Origin: Atopobiaceae bacterium
Lineage (GTDB): Bacteria; Actinomycetota; Coriobacteriia; Coriobacteriales; Atopobiaceae
Assembly: GCA_017510785.1 (NCBI GenBank)
Contig: JAFWMH010000077.1
Coordinates: 93,634 to 157,633 of the forward strand
DNA length: 64,000 nucleotides
Direction: 5' to 3'
Numbering within the stretch: the stretch's first letter is position 1; the number at the start of each line of letters is the position of its first letter. Shown here in pieces: positions 32,096 through 41,028 of this stretch. A program made the translations under genes and the position numbers. The notes beneath the pieces were generated by a model. The model made no database searches. It was not told where the DNA came from and saw only the letters and a program-made list of their open reading frames with translations.

Positions 32096-33058
32096 ATGAC
32101 CACCACCACGACCTCCACCCCCCTGACCGCCGAGACCATCGCCAAGTTCGAAGCCGCAGGCTTCCGCCGCTGGACCAAGGGCCGCTTCGACCGCCTCTAC
32201 ATCGACACCAAGCTCCTCGGCCTTGAGGTCGAGTACTACAACACCGGAAACGTCCGCAACGCCACGTGGTGCGGCGAGTCCATCAGCAACTCCGACGGGC
32301 GCCGCTTCCTCGCTTCCAAGGTCTTCGTGGACGTTCAGACCGGCGAACTCAGCGTCAAGGACTGCACGAATCTCAATTTCGCGTACTACGACATGCCCAG
32401 CATCGAGGACCGCGCGCGCGAGGTCGTTGACGCAATCCTCGCTCCCGAGCCCGAGGTTGAGCCCGAGACCATCGACGAAACCACCGACGAGACCACCGAC
32501 GCGCAGGCTCAGGCCGACGCCGACTTCATCGAGTTCCTCAAGACCGGCGGCAAGTTCGACGCGAGCGCCGAGGACGGCCACTTCACCATCGAGGGTCGTG
32601 AGTACGTTGTCAGCGACGCCGACGGCGAGACCACAATCGAGCGCGTTGACGGCAAGCCCTTCCAGCACAGCGAGCTTGACGCCTACCTCGGCGACTTCGA
32701 CCGCGACCGCGACTTCGACACGAACGCGATTATTGACGAGGTTACGTACGTGGACGCCAACGGAACGCGCCGCTGGCTCGACCTTGACCTCGTGGAGTTC
32801 GCCGCGATCGTGGAGAGCCACGAGCTTAAGGAGAGCGAGACCAAGGACGCAATGGCCCGCGAGCTGCGCGTCGTGTTTACCGAGGGCACGCCCGACATGC
32901 TTGGCAATGACGCGAACATCGAGACGAGCATCGCGTTCATCGGCGCGGAGAGCTTCGTTACGATGACTTTCGGAGGGCGTGACGGGATGCAGCGCGACAG
33001 TATCACGCTTGACGAGCTGCGCGAAATCTTTAGCCGTATCGGCATTGACGTCAAGTAG
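32096..33058 (+). CDS. Strongly acidic protein under its own regulated promoter
   Basis: 320 residues; about a quarter are Asp or Glu. The first 110 form an unassigned domain (WTKGRFDRLYIDTKLLGLEVEYYNTGNV). A low-complexity acidic linker (EPEVEPETIDETTDETTD) follows, then a second domain (GHFTIEGREYVVSDADGETTIE). AAAGGAAA upstream. It has its own promoter, apart from the accessory operon. DNA mimicry (anti-restriction or anti-CRISPR) is a possibility suggested only by charge. Confidence 0.72.
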   Translation: MTTTTTSTPLTAETIAKFEAAGFRRWTKGRFDRLYIDTKLLGLEVEYYNTGNVRNATWCGESISNSDGRRFLASKVFVDVQTGELSVKDCTNLNFAYYDMPSIEDRAREVVDAILAPEPEVEPETIDETTDETTDAQAQADADFIEFLKTGGKFDASAEDGHFTIEGREYVVSDADGETTIERVDGKPFQHSELDAYLGDFDRDRDFDTNAIIDEVTYVDANGTRRWLDLDLVEFAAIVESHELKESETKDAMARELRVVFTEGTPDMLGNDANIETSIAFIGAESFVTMTFGGRDGMQRDSITLDELREIFSRIGIDVK

Positions 33059-33138
33059 CAGCCCCATGCGCGGCCAAGGGCGGGAGCCGCGAGAAATCCC
33101 GCCCACGTCGGAGGACAAAAGCAAAGGAGTACATCATC

Positions 33139-33593
33139 ATGGCAAAGAAAATCATCAATGGGCGCAAGTATGATACCGAGACGGCCAAGCTCGTCGGTGA
33201 GTGGGCGAACATGCATTACGTCACCGACCTCAACTACGAGAGCGAATCGCTTTACGTCAAGCGCAACGGCGAGTATTTCCTTCTCGGCGAGGGCAACGCA
33301 CGCAGCCGATACGCCAAGCCATGCGGCGACGGCAACTGGATTGGCGCGTGGGAAATCACGCCGCTCACCTACGACGCAGCCCGCCGATGGGCCGAGGAGC
33401 ACTTGGACGCAGACCAATCCAGGCCGTCTTTGGCGAGGTGTCCGAGGACGAGGCCGAAGACGTGGTGCTGAGCGTGCGTATCAGCTCTGCGGCCGCGACG
33501 GCACTTGCGCGACTAGCAGCGCGCACGGGCCGCTCGAAGGGAGACATCGTGGCGCAGGGGATAATCGCGCAGTACCAGGAGGGCGCAAGGTAG
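33139..33593 (+). pseudogene. Frameshifted protein with ribbon-helix-helix C-terminus
   Basis: The first frame (from ATG 33139, AAGGAG upstream) reads INGRKYDTETAKLVGEWAN ... ARRWAEEHLDADQ, then goes wrong and stops at 33471. The next frame continues QAVFGEVSEDEAEDVVLSVRISSAAATALARLAARTGRSKGDIV and ends at 33593, an RHH-type domain. Adding one A after T33418 restores DADQYQAVFGEVSED without a gap. The known protein family runs across this junction in one frame. I see no slippery heptamer, so a real mutation or a sequencing error is likelier than programmed frameshifting. Confidence 0.75.
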
Positions 33594-33624
33594 CGCCAAA
33601 GCGACAATCGAGCAGCAACCATGT

Positions 33625-33664
33625 GGGCGGGCATCTCAAGGCGGGGTGCCCGTCCCGTCTTTTT
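33625..33664 (+). terminator. Intrinsic terminator
   Basis: GGGCGGGCA ... TGCCCGTCCC (one bulged base) followed by GTCTTTTT. It closes the 32-33.6 kb unit. GGAGGT for the next gene follows directly. Confidence 0.75.
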
Positions 33665-33673
33665 GGAGGTGAG

Positions 33674-34147
33674 ATGGCGGAGTCTCTTGAGGTAAGGCAC
33701 AAGACGGCACGCGCGTGGCTTGAGCGCGTGCGCGCGACCTCGGCGCGAGTCGAGCCGCTCACGCGCGAGATACGCGCGTACGAGGACGCGTTGGAGCAGA
33801 TTCTGCCATGGAGGGCGTCGGGTGGCGGAGGAAGCGCCCTGCACTCGGACCCGACCGCTGCGGCCGCCGAGGGCAGGATGGGCGAGCTCGATGCGCTCAC
33901 GGCAGACGCGAGGGCGCGACTCGAAGCAGCGCTGGGCGTCGTGGGCGAGTGCCTGGGCGTTCTCGCGCGCATGGGACAGGAGCTGGGCATGCGGCATGCG
34001 CGTGCGCTTGAGTGGTATTACGTCGACCTCATGCCGACGTGGAGCGACGTGGCGTGCGAGATGGGCGTGACGTATCGGCGCGTCTGCCAGCTGCGAGAGG
34101 AGGCGTACGCGTGGATTGAGTGTCACGCGCCCGTGATTTACTCGTGA
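33674..34147 (+). CDS. ArpU/RinA-like late transcription regulator
   Basis: 157 residues. The C-terminus LEWYYVDLMPTWSDVACEMGVTYRRVCQLREEAYAWI has the sigma-like HTH layout of ArpU/RinA proteins that switch on phage late genes. Its position just before the packaging genes is the typical one. The N-terminus is helical. Family assignment rests on pattern and place. Confidence 0.7.
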   Translation: MAESLEVRHKTARAWLERVRATSARVEPLTREIRAYEDALEQILPWRASGGGGSALHSDPTAAAAEGRMGELDALTADARARLEAALGVVGECLGVLARMGQELGMRHARALEWYYVDLMPTWSDVACEMGVTYRRVCQLREEAYAWIECHAPVIYS

Positions 34148-34197
34148 TTTCATATTCGCTGTGCTACACTACTAGCGTGTTGTTTTGTGTCAGTTGG

Positions 34198-34227
34198 GGC
34201 CACGTGCTACGGTGCGTGGCCTTTTTT
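34198..34227 (+). terminator. Intrinsic terminator
   Basis: GGCCACG, 10-base loop, CGTGGCC, then six T. It ends the regulator gene. The 180 bases after it, up to the HNH gene, show nothing else recognisable. Confidence 0.88.
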
Positions 34228-34406
34228 GCGTATGTGGGGGCATCGGTGCGCACACGGCACGACAGGCGATGCCCGGGGGCGCGCCGCTTTTCCGGACGCC
34301 CGGCCACCTCTGCGCCAACCGTCGCTCCATCGTGATCGGACTCGCCCCGCGCATGATACAACGATGATGCTCGACAAGTCACGTCGCGTCTTTCGGAGAT
34401 GATTCG

Positions 34407-34754
34407 ATGCCTTCAAAGGACAACGCGCGCTCAAGCAACGGCGCTAGGTGGCGCAGTGCCAAGGCCAGGCTCAGGGCACAGGGTAGGCCTTGCTGGATAT
34501 GCCGGGCATTCGGGCGACCAGACGCGATAGACTACAGCCTTCCCCCGCTCGACCCCGGCAGCTTCGAGGCAGATCACTTGATTCCGGTCAGCAAGGGCGG
34601 GCCGCTTTACGACATGGCCAACCTAGACGCGACGCATCGCGCGTGCAACATATGGAGACGCGACCGCTCGGTATCCGAGGTGCTCGCCATCGCGCGACGC
34701 GAACGGCAGCAGCATGATGGGCATGCTTCCGTGTGCGTTACTACAGACTGGTAA
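34407..34754 (+). CDS. HNH endonuclease
   Basis: 115 residues. PCWICRAFGR (CxxC), FEADHLIPVSKGG (the D-H of HNH), and NLDATHRACNIWRRD (N and H). Phage HNH proteins beside terminase help the terminase cut DNA during packaging in several siphoviruses. Start lacks a strong ribosome site. Confidence 0.9.
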   Translation: MPSKDNARSSNGARWRSAKARLRAQGRPCWICRAFGRPDAIDYSLPPLDPGSFEADHLIPVSKGGPLYDMANLDATHRACNIWRRDRSVSEVLAIARRERQQHDGHASVCVTTDW

Positions 34755-34992
34755 TAAATGGGTATGGGTGTCACCTGTTTTCGCATGCGTTGAGTTGAGA
34801 TACGCATGGGGCATGCGCCGCAATTCGCGCGAAACGGCAAAGGTTAAGGGCCGGGGTGTGCGAAAAAGCTGAAAAGTCAAGCCAAAACTAGAGGCCAGGG
34901 GGGTCTTTTTCTTTCAGGTACCCTAGCCACCCATCGGCACCGGGGCCAAGATACCCCCTAGTTAACTTTTTTGTTCGGGAGCGTGGTGCAGC

Positions 34993-35775
34993 ATGGCAGG
35001 CAGCATGGATTTCTCGCTTTCGTCGCTCGCCTTCAATCCGTCCGCCGTTGACTTCTCGCTGAAAGCCATGGCCGACAAGGACGGTATCGACGTGGCGGCA
35101 AAAGAGAGCGATGGCATCGACAACGAGCTTTACACCCGTCCCCGAATCTACAGCAACAACGTTACCCGTCCGGTGCTGTACGAGCACGCGGCAGACATGG
35201 TGGATGCGATGGAGCTTGAGGACGGCATGCGCGCGTTTGCCATCGTCTCGGGCAACTTCGTCTTCGGCGACGTGCTGGAGGCATGGGTGCTTGAGAAGGG
35301 CATCCGCTTCAAAACCCTCACGATTCAGACGCTATCGATGAGCCAGGAGAACATCGACAGTCTCAGACGCATCCGCAACGTGCACGGCGACAGGCTCAGA
35401 CGTCTGCGAATCGCGCTTTCCGACTACTTCTACAGCCACGAGCGCAAGGTTCGCGAAGGCCGAAACACGCCCGCCCTCGTGCCGTACCTGTACCGCACGC
35501 TCGATGACGGCGACGGCGTACTCGATGTGGCATACGCAAGCGTCCATACGAAGATAATTACCTTCGAGACCACAGACGGCCTCAAGTGCGTGGTTGACGG
35601 CAGCGCCAACCTCAGGAGCAGCCGCAACCTAGAGCAGTTCCGCGTCGAGTGCGACGCAGAGCTGTTCGACTGGATAGAGGGCTTCACAGATCGCATATTC
35701 GACGCCTATTCGACGATGGGTAAGAGCGTGAGAGGGGGCAAGCTATGGCAAAGCGTCCGACAACAAGCTCGGTAG
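34993..35775 (+). CDS. PLD-like protein next to the terminase
   Basis: 260 residues. AFAIVSGNFVFGDVLEAWVL, TLSMSQENIDSL and VHTKIITFETTDGLKCVVDGSANLRSS form a phospholipase-D-like half-site: H-x-K in HTK and the GSANLRSS loop. Related proteins occur upstream of terminase genes in gut phages; their role is unknown. A nuclease or an adapter in packaging are the obvious options. The 240 bases before it carry no clear gene. Confidence 0.75.
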   Translation: MAGSMDFSLSSLAFNPSAVDFSLKAMADKDGIDVAAKESDGIDNELYTRPRIYSNNVTRPVLYEHAADMVDAMELEDGMRAFAIVSGNFVFGDVLEAWVLEKGIRFKTLTIQTLSMSQENIDSLRRIRNVHGDRLRRLRIALSDYFYSHERKVREGRNTPALVPYLYRTLDDGDGVLDVAYASVHTKIITFETTDGLKCVVDGSANLRSSRNLEQFRVECDAELFDWIEGFTDRIFDAYSTMGKSVRGGKLWQSVRQQAR

Positions 35776-35951
35776 GGAGCTTGAGACGCAAGGGCTTCTT
35801 CGCCGAAAGAACCGCAGACGGTACTAACTTTGACGTGTCTCTAGCCGAAAGTTACCGCGAGATGAGGCGCTACGGCGCAACCGCGGCTCAGGCCTACGAC
35901 GTCGTGAAGGCCTACAAGGGCTCCACGTCCGGCGTCTACAGGCAGTACTGA
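35745..35951 (+). CDS. Hypothetical small protein before the terminase
   Basis: 68 residues, overlapping the PLD-like gene by 31 bases and the next gene by one. YGATAAQAYDVVKAYKGSTSGVYRQY looks like a small HTH. Unknown. Confidence 0.65.
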   Translation: MAKRPTTSSVGSLRRKGFFAERTADGTNFDVSLAESYREMRRYGATAAQAYDVVKAYKGSTSGVYRQY

Positions 35952-36346
35952 TGGCGTGGACGGAGGAGGAGGTCCAGCAGGTCGTGGGACTTCTCACGAC
36001 GTTCAACGGCGCCGACGAGGTGTGCGCCGTCACCGACTGCGACAAGTCGGAGCTTGACGAGTTCAGCCGTGCGGCGTTTGACATGAACTTCGAGACGGCC
36101 AAGGAGCACTACCACGCCCAAGGTCGCGCGATGGTGCGCAAGGCGCTCTTCGAGCAGGCGCTTGAGGGCAGCGCGAAGGCGCTCGACATGCTGGCGCGCG
36201 AGCAGCTCGGCATGGGGCCCGTCGAGACGCGAAAGAGGAACATGGGCGTGAAGGAGGCAGACGATGCAGCAGACGAAAGCGCAAAGTCAGTCCTCGCCCT
36301 CGTCCAAGGACGCCGCAAAAATAGGCGCGACCAAGCCACGGCTTAG
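35951..36346 (+). CDS. Probable terminase small subunit
   Basis: 131 residues, helical. Its N-terminal half could bind the packaging site; the GSAKALDMLAREQLGMGP segment is common in TerS proteins. It overlaps the large subunit by 83 bases, as terminase pairs often do. Confidence 0.75.
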   Translation: MAWTEEEVQQVVGLLTTFNGADEVCAVTDCDKSELDEFSRAAFDMNFETAKEHYHAQGRAMVRKALFEQALEGSAKALDMLAREQLGMGPVETRKRNMGVKEADDAADESAKSVLALVQGRRKNRRDQATA

Positions 36347-37766
36347 CATCATCGTCGGCGAGCCGCCAGCGTATAGCGACGCCGAGGATGCCGTCATGCT
36401 CGCACAGTCGCTCGGAACAAGCGCGTTCGAGTGGCAGGAGGGCGTGCTGTATCATCTGTGCGCGCGTGACGAGCAGGACAGGCCAGTTTACGTCACCGTC
36501 GGACTGTCGCTACCGCGCCAGAACGGCAAGAACCTCGTAATCGAGATATACGAGGTCTACCAGATGGCCGTGTGCGGCGCCCGCATCCTGCACACGGCGC
36601 ACCGCGTCAAGACGGCCAAGGAGTCGTTCGACCGGCTCGTGCGCTACTTGAAGACACCAGAGCTATCACCGATGGTTGAGAAGATTCGCTACACCAACGG
36701 CGAAGAGACCATCATTCTCAACAACGGCGGCAAGATTCAGTTCTCGGCGCGCTCGCGCGCGAACACGCGAGGATTCGCCGACATACAGATCGTCGTGTTC
36801 GACGAGGCGCAAGACCTCACCGACGAGCAGATCAACGCCATCATGTTCGTCTTGGCAGCGTCTTCGACGGGAGACCGGCAGATGATATTCGCCGGGACGC
36901 CACCCGACCCCGACTCCCCCGGCACGGTGTTTCGCCGCAACCGACGCCAGATGCTGTCTGACGCGCCACCAGACCGCTCGTGCTGGCTTGAGTGGGGCAT
37001 CGAGAGTTTGCCGGCGGAGGATGCGACGTTCGCGGACGTTCTCGATGCAGTCTACGAGACCAACCCGTCGATGGGACTGGTTCTTGACATCGGCTTCACC
37101 GAAACCGAGTTCGCCAACGCGTCGATTGACGGCTTCGCCCGCGAGAGACTCGGTTGGTGGGACCCCGACTTCGACGCGAAGGAGCCGCCAGCCATCGACC
37201 CCGACGTGTGGGAGCGAACGAAGATAGCGGCAATCGGCAAGAAGTACCAGGGCGTGACGACCTTGGGCGTCAAGTTCTCGACGGATGGCACGTCGTGGGC
37301 GCTCGCCGGTTGCAAGGCGAAGCGCAACCGCAGCGCGTATGCGTTCGAGCTGATTGAGCTCGGGGACACGTCGCGCGGCACACGTCCGCTTGCTGACGCA
37401 ATCGCGAGACGCAAGGGAACCGTGTCAGAGGTGTGGATAGACGGCACGAACGGCGCAGACGCGCTGTGCGCAAACTTGGCAGACCTTCGCGTGCCGAGGG
37501 GCTACGTGGTGCGGATGAGGACGCAAGACGTCGTTGCCGCATCGCAGACGTTCATGGACGCCCTCGTTGACGGCTCGCTGTCGCACAGCACGGAAGGGCA
37601 GAAGGTGCTAGACGAGTGCGCCGAGACTGCCACGCGCCGCGCAATCGGCACGAAGGGCGGATGGGGCTTTGACGGCTCCATAGAGATAGAGGCGTGCGCC
37701 GCCGCAGTGTGCGGATGCAGAACGACCAAACGCAACCCCAAGAGGAAGCAGAGGATACTGGCATGA
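36264..37766 (+). CDS. Terminase large subunit
   Basis: 500 residues. ATPase: Walker A-like LSLPRQNGKN (K89) and Walker B VVFDEAQDL (D180, E181). The nuclease half keeps aspartates in TLGVKFSTDGTSWAL and VWIDGTNGADALC. It powers DNA packaging through the portal. ATG 36264 is the listed start, but the 80-base overlap leaves later starts open. Confidence 0.94.
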   Translation: MQQTKAQSQSSPSSKDAAKIGATKPRLSIIVGEPPAYSDAEDAVMLAQSLGTSAFEWQEGVLYHLCARDEQDRPVYVTVGLSLPRQNGKNLVIEIYEVYQMAVCGARILHTAHRVKTAKESFDRLVRYLKTPELSPMVEKIRYTNGEETIILNNGGKIQFSARSRANTRGFADIQIVVFDEAQDLTDEQINAIMFVLAASSTGDRQMIFAGTPPDPDSPGTVFRRNRRQMLSDAPPDRSCWLEWGIESLPAEDATFADVLDAVYETNPSMGLVLDIGFTETEFANASIDGFARERLGWWDPDFDAKEPPAIDPDVWERTKIAAIGKKYQGVTTLGVKFSTDGTSWALAGCKAKRNRSAYAFELIELGDTSRGTRPLADAIARRKGTVSEVWIDGTNGADALCANLADLRVPRGYVVRMRTQDVVAASQTFMDALVDGSLSHSTEGQKVLDECAETATRRAIGTKGGWGFDGSIEIEACAAAVCGCRTTKRNPKRKQRILA

Positions 37767-39268
37767 GCGACCAGACCAAGCGGCCTACGTCTTCAACGCC
37801 AAGGCCAGACCTCGACGTGATACCGACTGCGTTTCAGCAAGACGTGGTTGACCTGTTCGACACGTGGGAGTCCGTGCGCGGCAGAAACGCGACGCTCAAG
37901 ACGTATATCGAAATGAAAAACGCGACGAAAGATCTTGGCATATCGATTCCGCCTGACTTGACTGGCGTGAACTCCATCGTTGGATGGGCCGACAAGGCCA
38001 TGAGGGTGCGCGCCGTGCGCTCGAAGTTCCAAGGGTTCGTGTTCGAGGGCGAGCAAGACAGAAGGCTTGATGTGCTCGTGCGTCGGAACAACCTGATTGA
38101 GAAGTACGCACGCGCATGCCGTGGCGCGCTCACGTACGGCTGCTCTGCCATGACCGTCATGCGCGGCGCCACGTTGCGGCAGCCGCCCGTGATGGTGCGC
38201 TCGTTCTCCGCGAACCAGTGTTGCATGAAGTGGGACAAGGACGAGGATGGCATCGGTTGCGGAATCGCCGCAGTCGGAGTTGACCGCGAGGGCATCGCCA
38301 ACCGCTACGTCCTGCACGAGCCTGACGCCGTGGTCACTATCTGGCGCAATGACGAGTATGTTTGGTACTGCGCGGTCGAGCCACACCCGATGGGACGCCC
38401 GCTCATGGTGCCGCTCATCCATGACGCCGACGATGACCGCCCGCTCGGGCATTCGGTCGTGACTCCCGAGGTGATGGGCATCATCGACAAGGCAATGCGC
38501 GACGTGCTCAGGATGGAGGTGGGCGCCGAGTTCTTCACCGCGCCGCAGCGCTACATCTTGGGCGCAGACCCAGATCTGTTCAGCCTTGACAGCGTAAAAG
38601 AAGCCTATGAGGAGACAGAAGGCGACGACGATTCGGACGATTCGGACGATTCGGACAAGCAGCCACGACCCGTAGACCCGCGCAAGATGATGCGCGCATA
38701 CCTCGGGGCGTTCCTCGCGCTCACGCGAGACGTCGAGGGCAACGTGCCGCAAGTCGGCCAGTTCCCCGCTGGTGACGCCGGCAACTTCATAACCGTGTTC
38801 GAGAACGACGCGCAGCGCTTCTCGGGCGCCACCAACGTGCCGCTCGGGCAACTCGGCGTGCTTTCGAACACCTACACGTCAAGCGATGCGCTCGGTGCTG
38901 CAAACGACCCGCTCATTCTCGACGTTGAGGCCATCAACCGCTCCATGGGAGCGGCGATGGAAGAGGTCGCGCGGCTCATGATGGCGCTTGACCGTGGCGT
39001 CGCGTACGATGCGCTCACCGACCGCGAGCTTGGCGTCGTGGCGCAGTTCGTCGACCCCGCGCAGCCGACCATATCCGCCACGGCCGACGCGTGGACGAAG
39101 ATCGGCGCGGCGGACCAGTCGCTCGTGGGCACGCGCGTGTGGTACGAGGGCTTGGGTCTCTCGAAGGCTACCATCGACCGCATCATGGCCGCTCGTGACC
39201 ATCAGGCGTCAATCGCACTCATGAACGAGATTGCGGAACAACTCACGCAAGGGCAGCCCAATGGCTGA
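37763..39268 (+). CDS. Portal protein
   Basis: 501 residues from ATG 37763 (ATGA overlap). SPP1 gp6-like: long helical N-terminus, LGHSVVTPEVMGIIDKAMRD, and the crown-side VPLGQLGVLSNTYTSSDAL segment. A run DDSDDSDDSD comes from three 9-base repeats (about 38629-38658). Forms the dodecameric DNA gate. Confidence 0.92.
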   Translation: MSDQTKRPTSSTPRPDLDVIPTAFQQDVVDLFDTWESVRGRNATLKTYIEMKNATKDLGISIPPDLTGVNSIVGWADKAMRVRAVRSKFQGFVFEGEQDRRLDVLVRRNNLIEKYARACRGALTYGCSAMTVMRGATLRQPPVMVRSFSANQCCMKWDKDEDGIGCGIAAVGVDREGIANRYVLHEPDAVVTIWRNDEYVWYCAVEPHPMGRPLMVPLIHDADDDRPLGHSVVTPEVMGIIDKAMRDVLRMEVGAEFFTAPQRYILGADPDLFSLDSVKEAYEETEGDDDSDDSDDSDKQPRPVDPRKMMRAYLGAFLALTRDVEGNVPQVGQFPAGDAGNFITVFENDAQRFSGATNVPLGQLGVLSNTYTSSDALGAANDPLILDVEAINRSMGAAMEEVARLMMALDRGVAYDALTDRELGVVAQFVDPAQPTISATADAWTKIGAADQSLVGTRVWYEGLGLSKATIDRIMAARDHQASIALMNEIAEQLTQGQPNG

Positions 39269-40046
39269 CAAGGAGCTGTTCGACCAGTACGAGCACGCAC
39301 TCCGCACGATAGCCACTCTCGCGCACGACAAGACGAGCGATCTCGTATCCCGCATCGACTACGACGTCATGACTCCGGAGCAGTGCGCCGCGGCATTGCT
39401 CGCCGAGTATCCCGAGATAGTGCGCACGTACGGAATCGCGGCGGCCGACATAGCGCGCGAGTACTACCAGCAGGAGCGCGAGCTTGCCATGCTTGAGGAC
39501 GAGTACGGCAGCTACGACGCCCTGCCCGCGAATCCGGGCGCCTATGAGTGGGCGGTCGAGGACGTGCGCAAGTCGGCAGCAGCGGGAGTTGACATGCTTC
39601 CCGGCGAGGCGCTACGCAGAATCTACCAGCGCGCAGACCGCACCATCGCAGAGAACGCCAGACGCGACCCCGCGCATCCGATGTGGGCCATCATCCCCCA
39701 TCCGGGAGCCTGTGGGTGGTGCCTTATGGTCGCAGCAAATGGATGGTCGTACTCAAGCCAGCGCGCCGCGAACGCGCAACGTCACTCGAACTGCCGCTGT
39801 TCCGTGGCCATTGACTTTAACCGCGACCACCCATCGCTCGAAGGCTACGACCCCGACGCCTACTACGACGTGTACGACCAGGCACTGCAAGCGCTCGGTG
39901 GAGACGATGGCATATTCGCGCAATGGGACGCACTCTCGCCCGACGAGCAGGCGAAGTACAGACGCTCCGGGCGCGGCGTATACGACGTATTCAAAATGAA
40001 GGTTGTAACGGCCAAGATGGACGAGATCACGGGCCATACGCATTAG
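39261..40046 (+). CDS. MuF-like minor head protein
   Basis: 261 residues, overlapping the portal by 8 bases. The C-terminal core GACGWCLMVAANGWSYSSQRAANAQRHSNCRCSVAI carries the VG/MuF-type Cys/His pattern. Such proteins join the portal during head assembly. Confidence 0.82.
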   Translation: MADKELFDQYEHALRTIATLAHDKTSDLVSRIDYDVMTPEQCAAALLAEYPEIVRTYGIAAADIAREYYQQERELAMLEDEYGSYDALPANPGAYEWAVEDVRKSAAAGVDMLPGEALRRIYQRADRTIAENARRDPAHPMWAIIPHPGACGWCLMVAANGWSYSSQRAANAQRHSNCRCSVAIDFNRDHPSLEGYDPDAYYDVYDQALQALGGDDGIFAQWDALSPDEQAKYRRSGRGVYDVFKMKVVTAKMDEITGHTH

Positions 40047-40069
40047 TTGACATGGAGAACGGAGCAAGA

Positions 40070-40570
40070 ATGGAAGAGAGCAAGCTGAGACTGTCCTCGC
40101 CGTGGGACATGTGGGCCAAGAAGGCGAACGCGCTTTTCGAACAGGATGACGAGGTCGCGATCGAGTACAACGGAGACGTGCCGTCCGTGACGCTGCTCGT
40201 TGACAACCCGACCAAGGCCGACGCGCTCGCGAGGCTCATGCCGGAGTCGGTGGAGTTCGGCAACGTCACGCTCAAGGTCGCGGTCGTTCCTGCCAACGAC
40301 GAGCAGAGCGCGGAGCAGACATTCCGCGCCGCGTTCGACGGCAACCCGGCGTTCGCGGGAACCGAGGTCGAGGGCATGCCGGACGGCTCGCCCGTGACCT
40401 TCGCACTGTTCGAGCCCGCGTGCACGCAGTGGTTCGCCGACGACTTGCGGAACCCGTACGGCCTTCAGACCATGACATACGAGCAGGTCGCCGAGGACGT
40501 GCTCAAGCCGTCCGACGTGCGAATCACGTCTGACGTGGTCGTGGGCATCACGGGCGAAGAGGTCAGGTAA
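40070..40570 (+). CDS. Hypothetical head-region protein
   Basis: 166 residues from ATG 40070, GGAGCAAG upstream. Beta-rich middle (VPSVTLLVDNPTKADALARL). No family recognised. Last gene before the tRNA pair. Confidence 0.7.
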   Translation: MEESKLRLSSPWDMWAKKANALFEQDDEVAIEYNGDVPSVTLLVDNPTKADALARLMPESVEFGNVTLKVAVVPANDEQSAEQTFRAAFDGNPAFAGTEVEGMPDGSPVTFALFEPACTQWFADDLRNPYGLQTMTYEQVAEDVLKPSDVRITSDVVVGITGEEVR

Positions 40571-40658
40571 CGCACTGGGCGGCTGCTGGCGTGGTCTGCT
40601 GGCAGGGCATCAACAGGAGCAGGCCGTAGGGGTAGCGCCCTACCCGCTCGACCGTCAT

Positions 40659-40733
40659 TGGGAGGTAGCTCAATGGTAGAGCAACGGCCCGTTAAGCCGT
40701 TGGATGTGGGTTCGAGTCCCACCCTTCCAGCCA
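40659..40733 (+). tRNA. tRNA-Asn(GTT), phage-encoded, with C33
   Basis: 75 nt including an encoded CCA. Acceptor TGGGAGG/CCTTCCA, D arm GCTC-AATGGTA-GAGC, anticodon stem ACGGC/GCCGT with loop CCGTTAA, T arm GTGGG-TTCGAGT-CCCAC. The anticodon GTT reads Asn codons. Position 33 is C where nearly all elongator tRNAs have U. All stems are intact. Confidence 0.9.
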
Positions 40734-40734
40734 T

Positions 40735-40808
40735 GGAGGATTAGCACAACAGTAGGGCAGGTGGCTTATAACCGCCAGACGCAGGGGCAGCACCTGCATC
40801 CTCCACCA
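40735..40808 (+). tRNA. tRNA-like gene, Ile(TAT), with degenerate T loop
   Basis: 74 nt including CCA, starting one base after the tRNA-Asn. Acceptor GGAGGAT/ATCCTCC pairs fully. Anticodon stem GGTGG/CCGCC (one G-U) with loop CTTATAA, anticodon TAT for the AUA codon. The T stem GCAGG/CCTGC is sound but its loop is GGCAGCA, without the TTC signature, and the D stem has one mismatch. Could be a decayed or an unusual tRNA. The tape-measure gene uses ATA twice in its first 30 codons. Confidence 0.65.
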
Positions 40809-40835
40809 ACAGAAAAGGGCGCACGTCAACCCCGT

Positions 40836-40865
40836 TTTCGCGGATTCTCGCAGAAAACGAGCATG
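40836..40865. repeat. Short hairpin-like repeat, distant copy 3
   Basis: CCCGTTTTCGCGGATTCTCGCAGAAAACGA. Shares the TTCGCG/CTCGC palindromic core and GAAAACGA end with the elements at 19143 and 20089. Weak similarity. Confidence 0.35.
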
Positions 40866-40910
40866 GACGCACCAAAAGGGGCATCCAGCGCGCCCCAAAA
40901 CCACCGAACC

Positions 40911-40936
40911 AAGCCATCCGAGAGGGTGGCTTTTTT
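40911..40936 (+). terminator. Intrinsic terminator after the tRNA pair
   Basis: AAGCCATCC, 4-base loop, GGGTGGCTT, followed by T run. Separates the portal/tRNA unit from the scaffold and capsid genes. No other feature is visible between 40937 and the next ribosome site. Confidence 0.85.
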
Positions 40937-41028
40937 CGTATCGGCCCGTGCGGGCCTGAAACCGCACACGACGCTCGCAGTGGGCGGTCAACCACTGACT
41001 ACCGGCGTCGCCGGGGAAGGAGGCCACC

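Noticed and set aside
33437..33593. Separate small RHH gene starting at GTG 33437
   Set aside because: No ribosome site, and one added base joins it smoothly to the upstream frame; a broken gene explains both pieces better.
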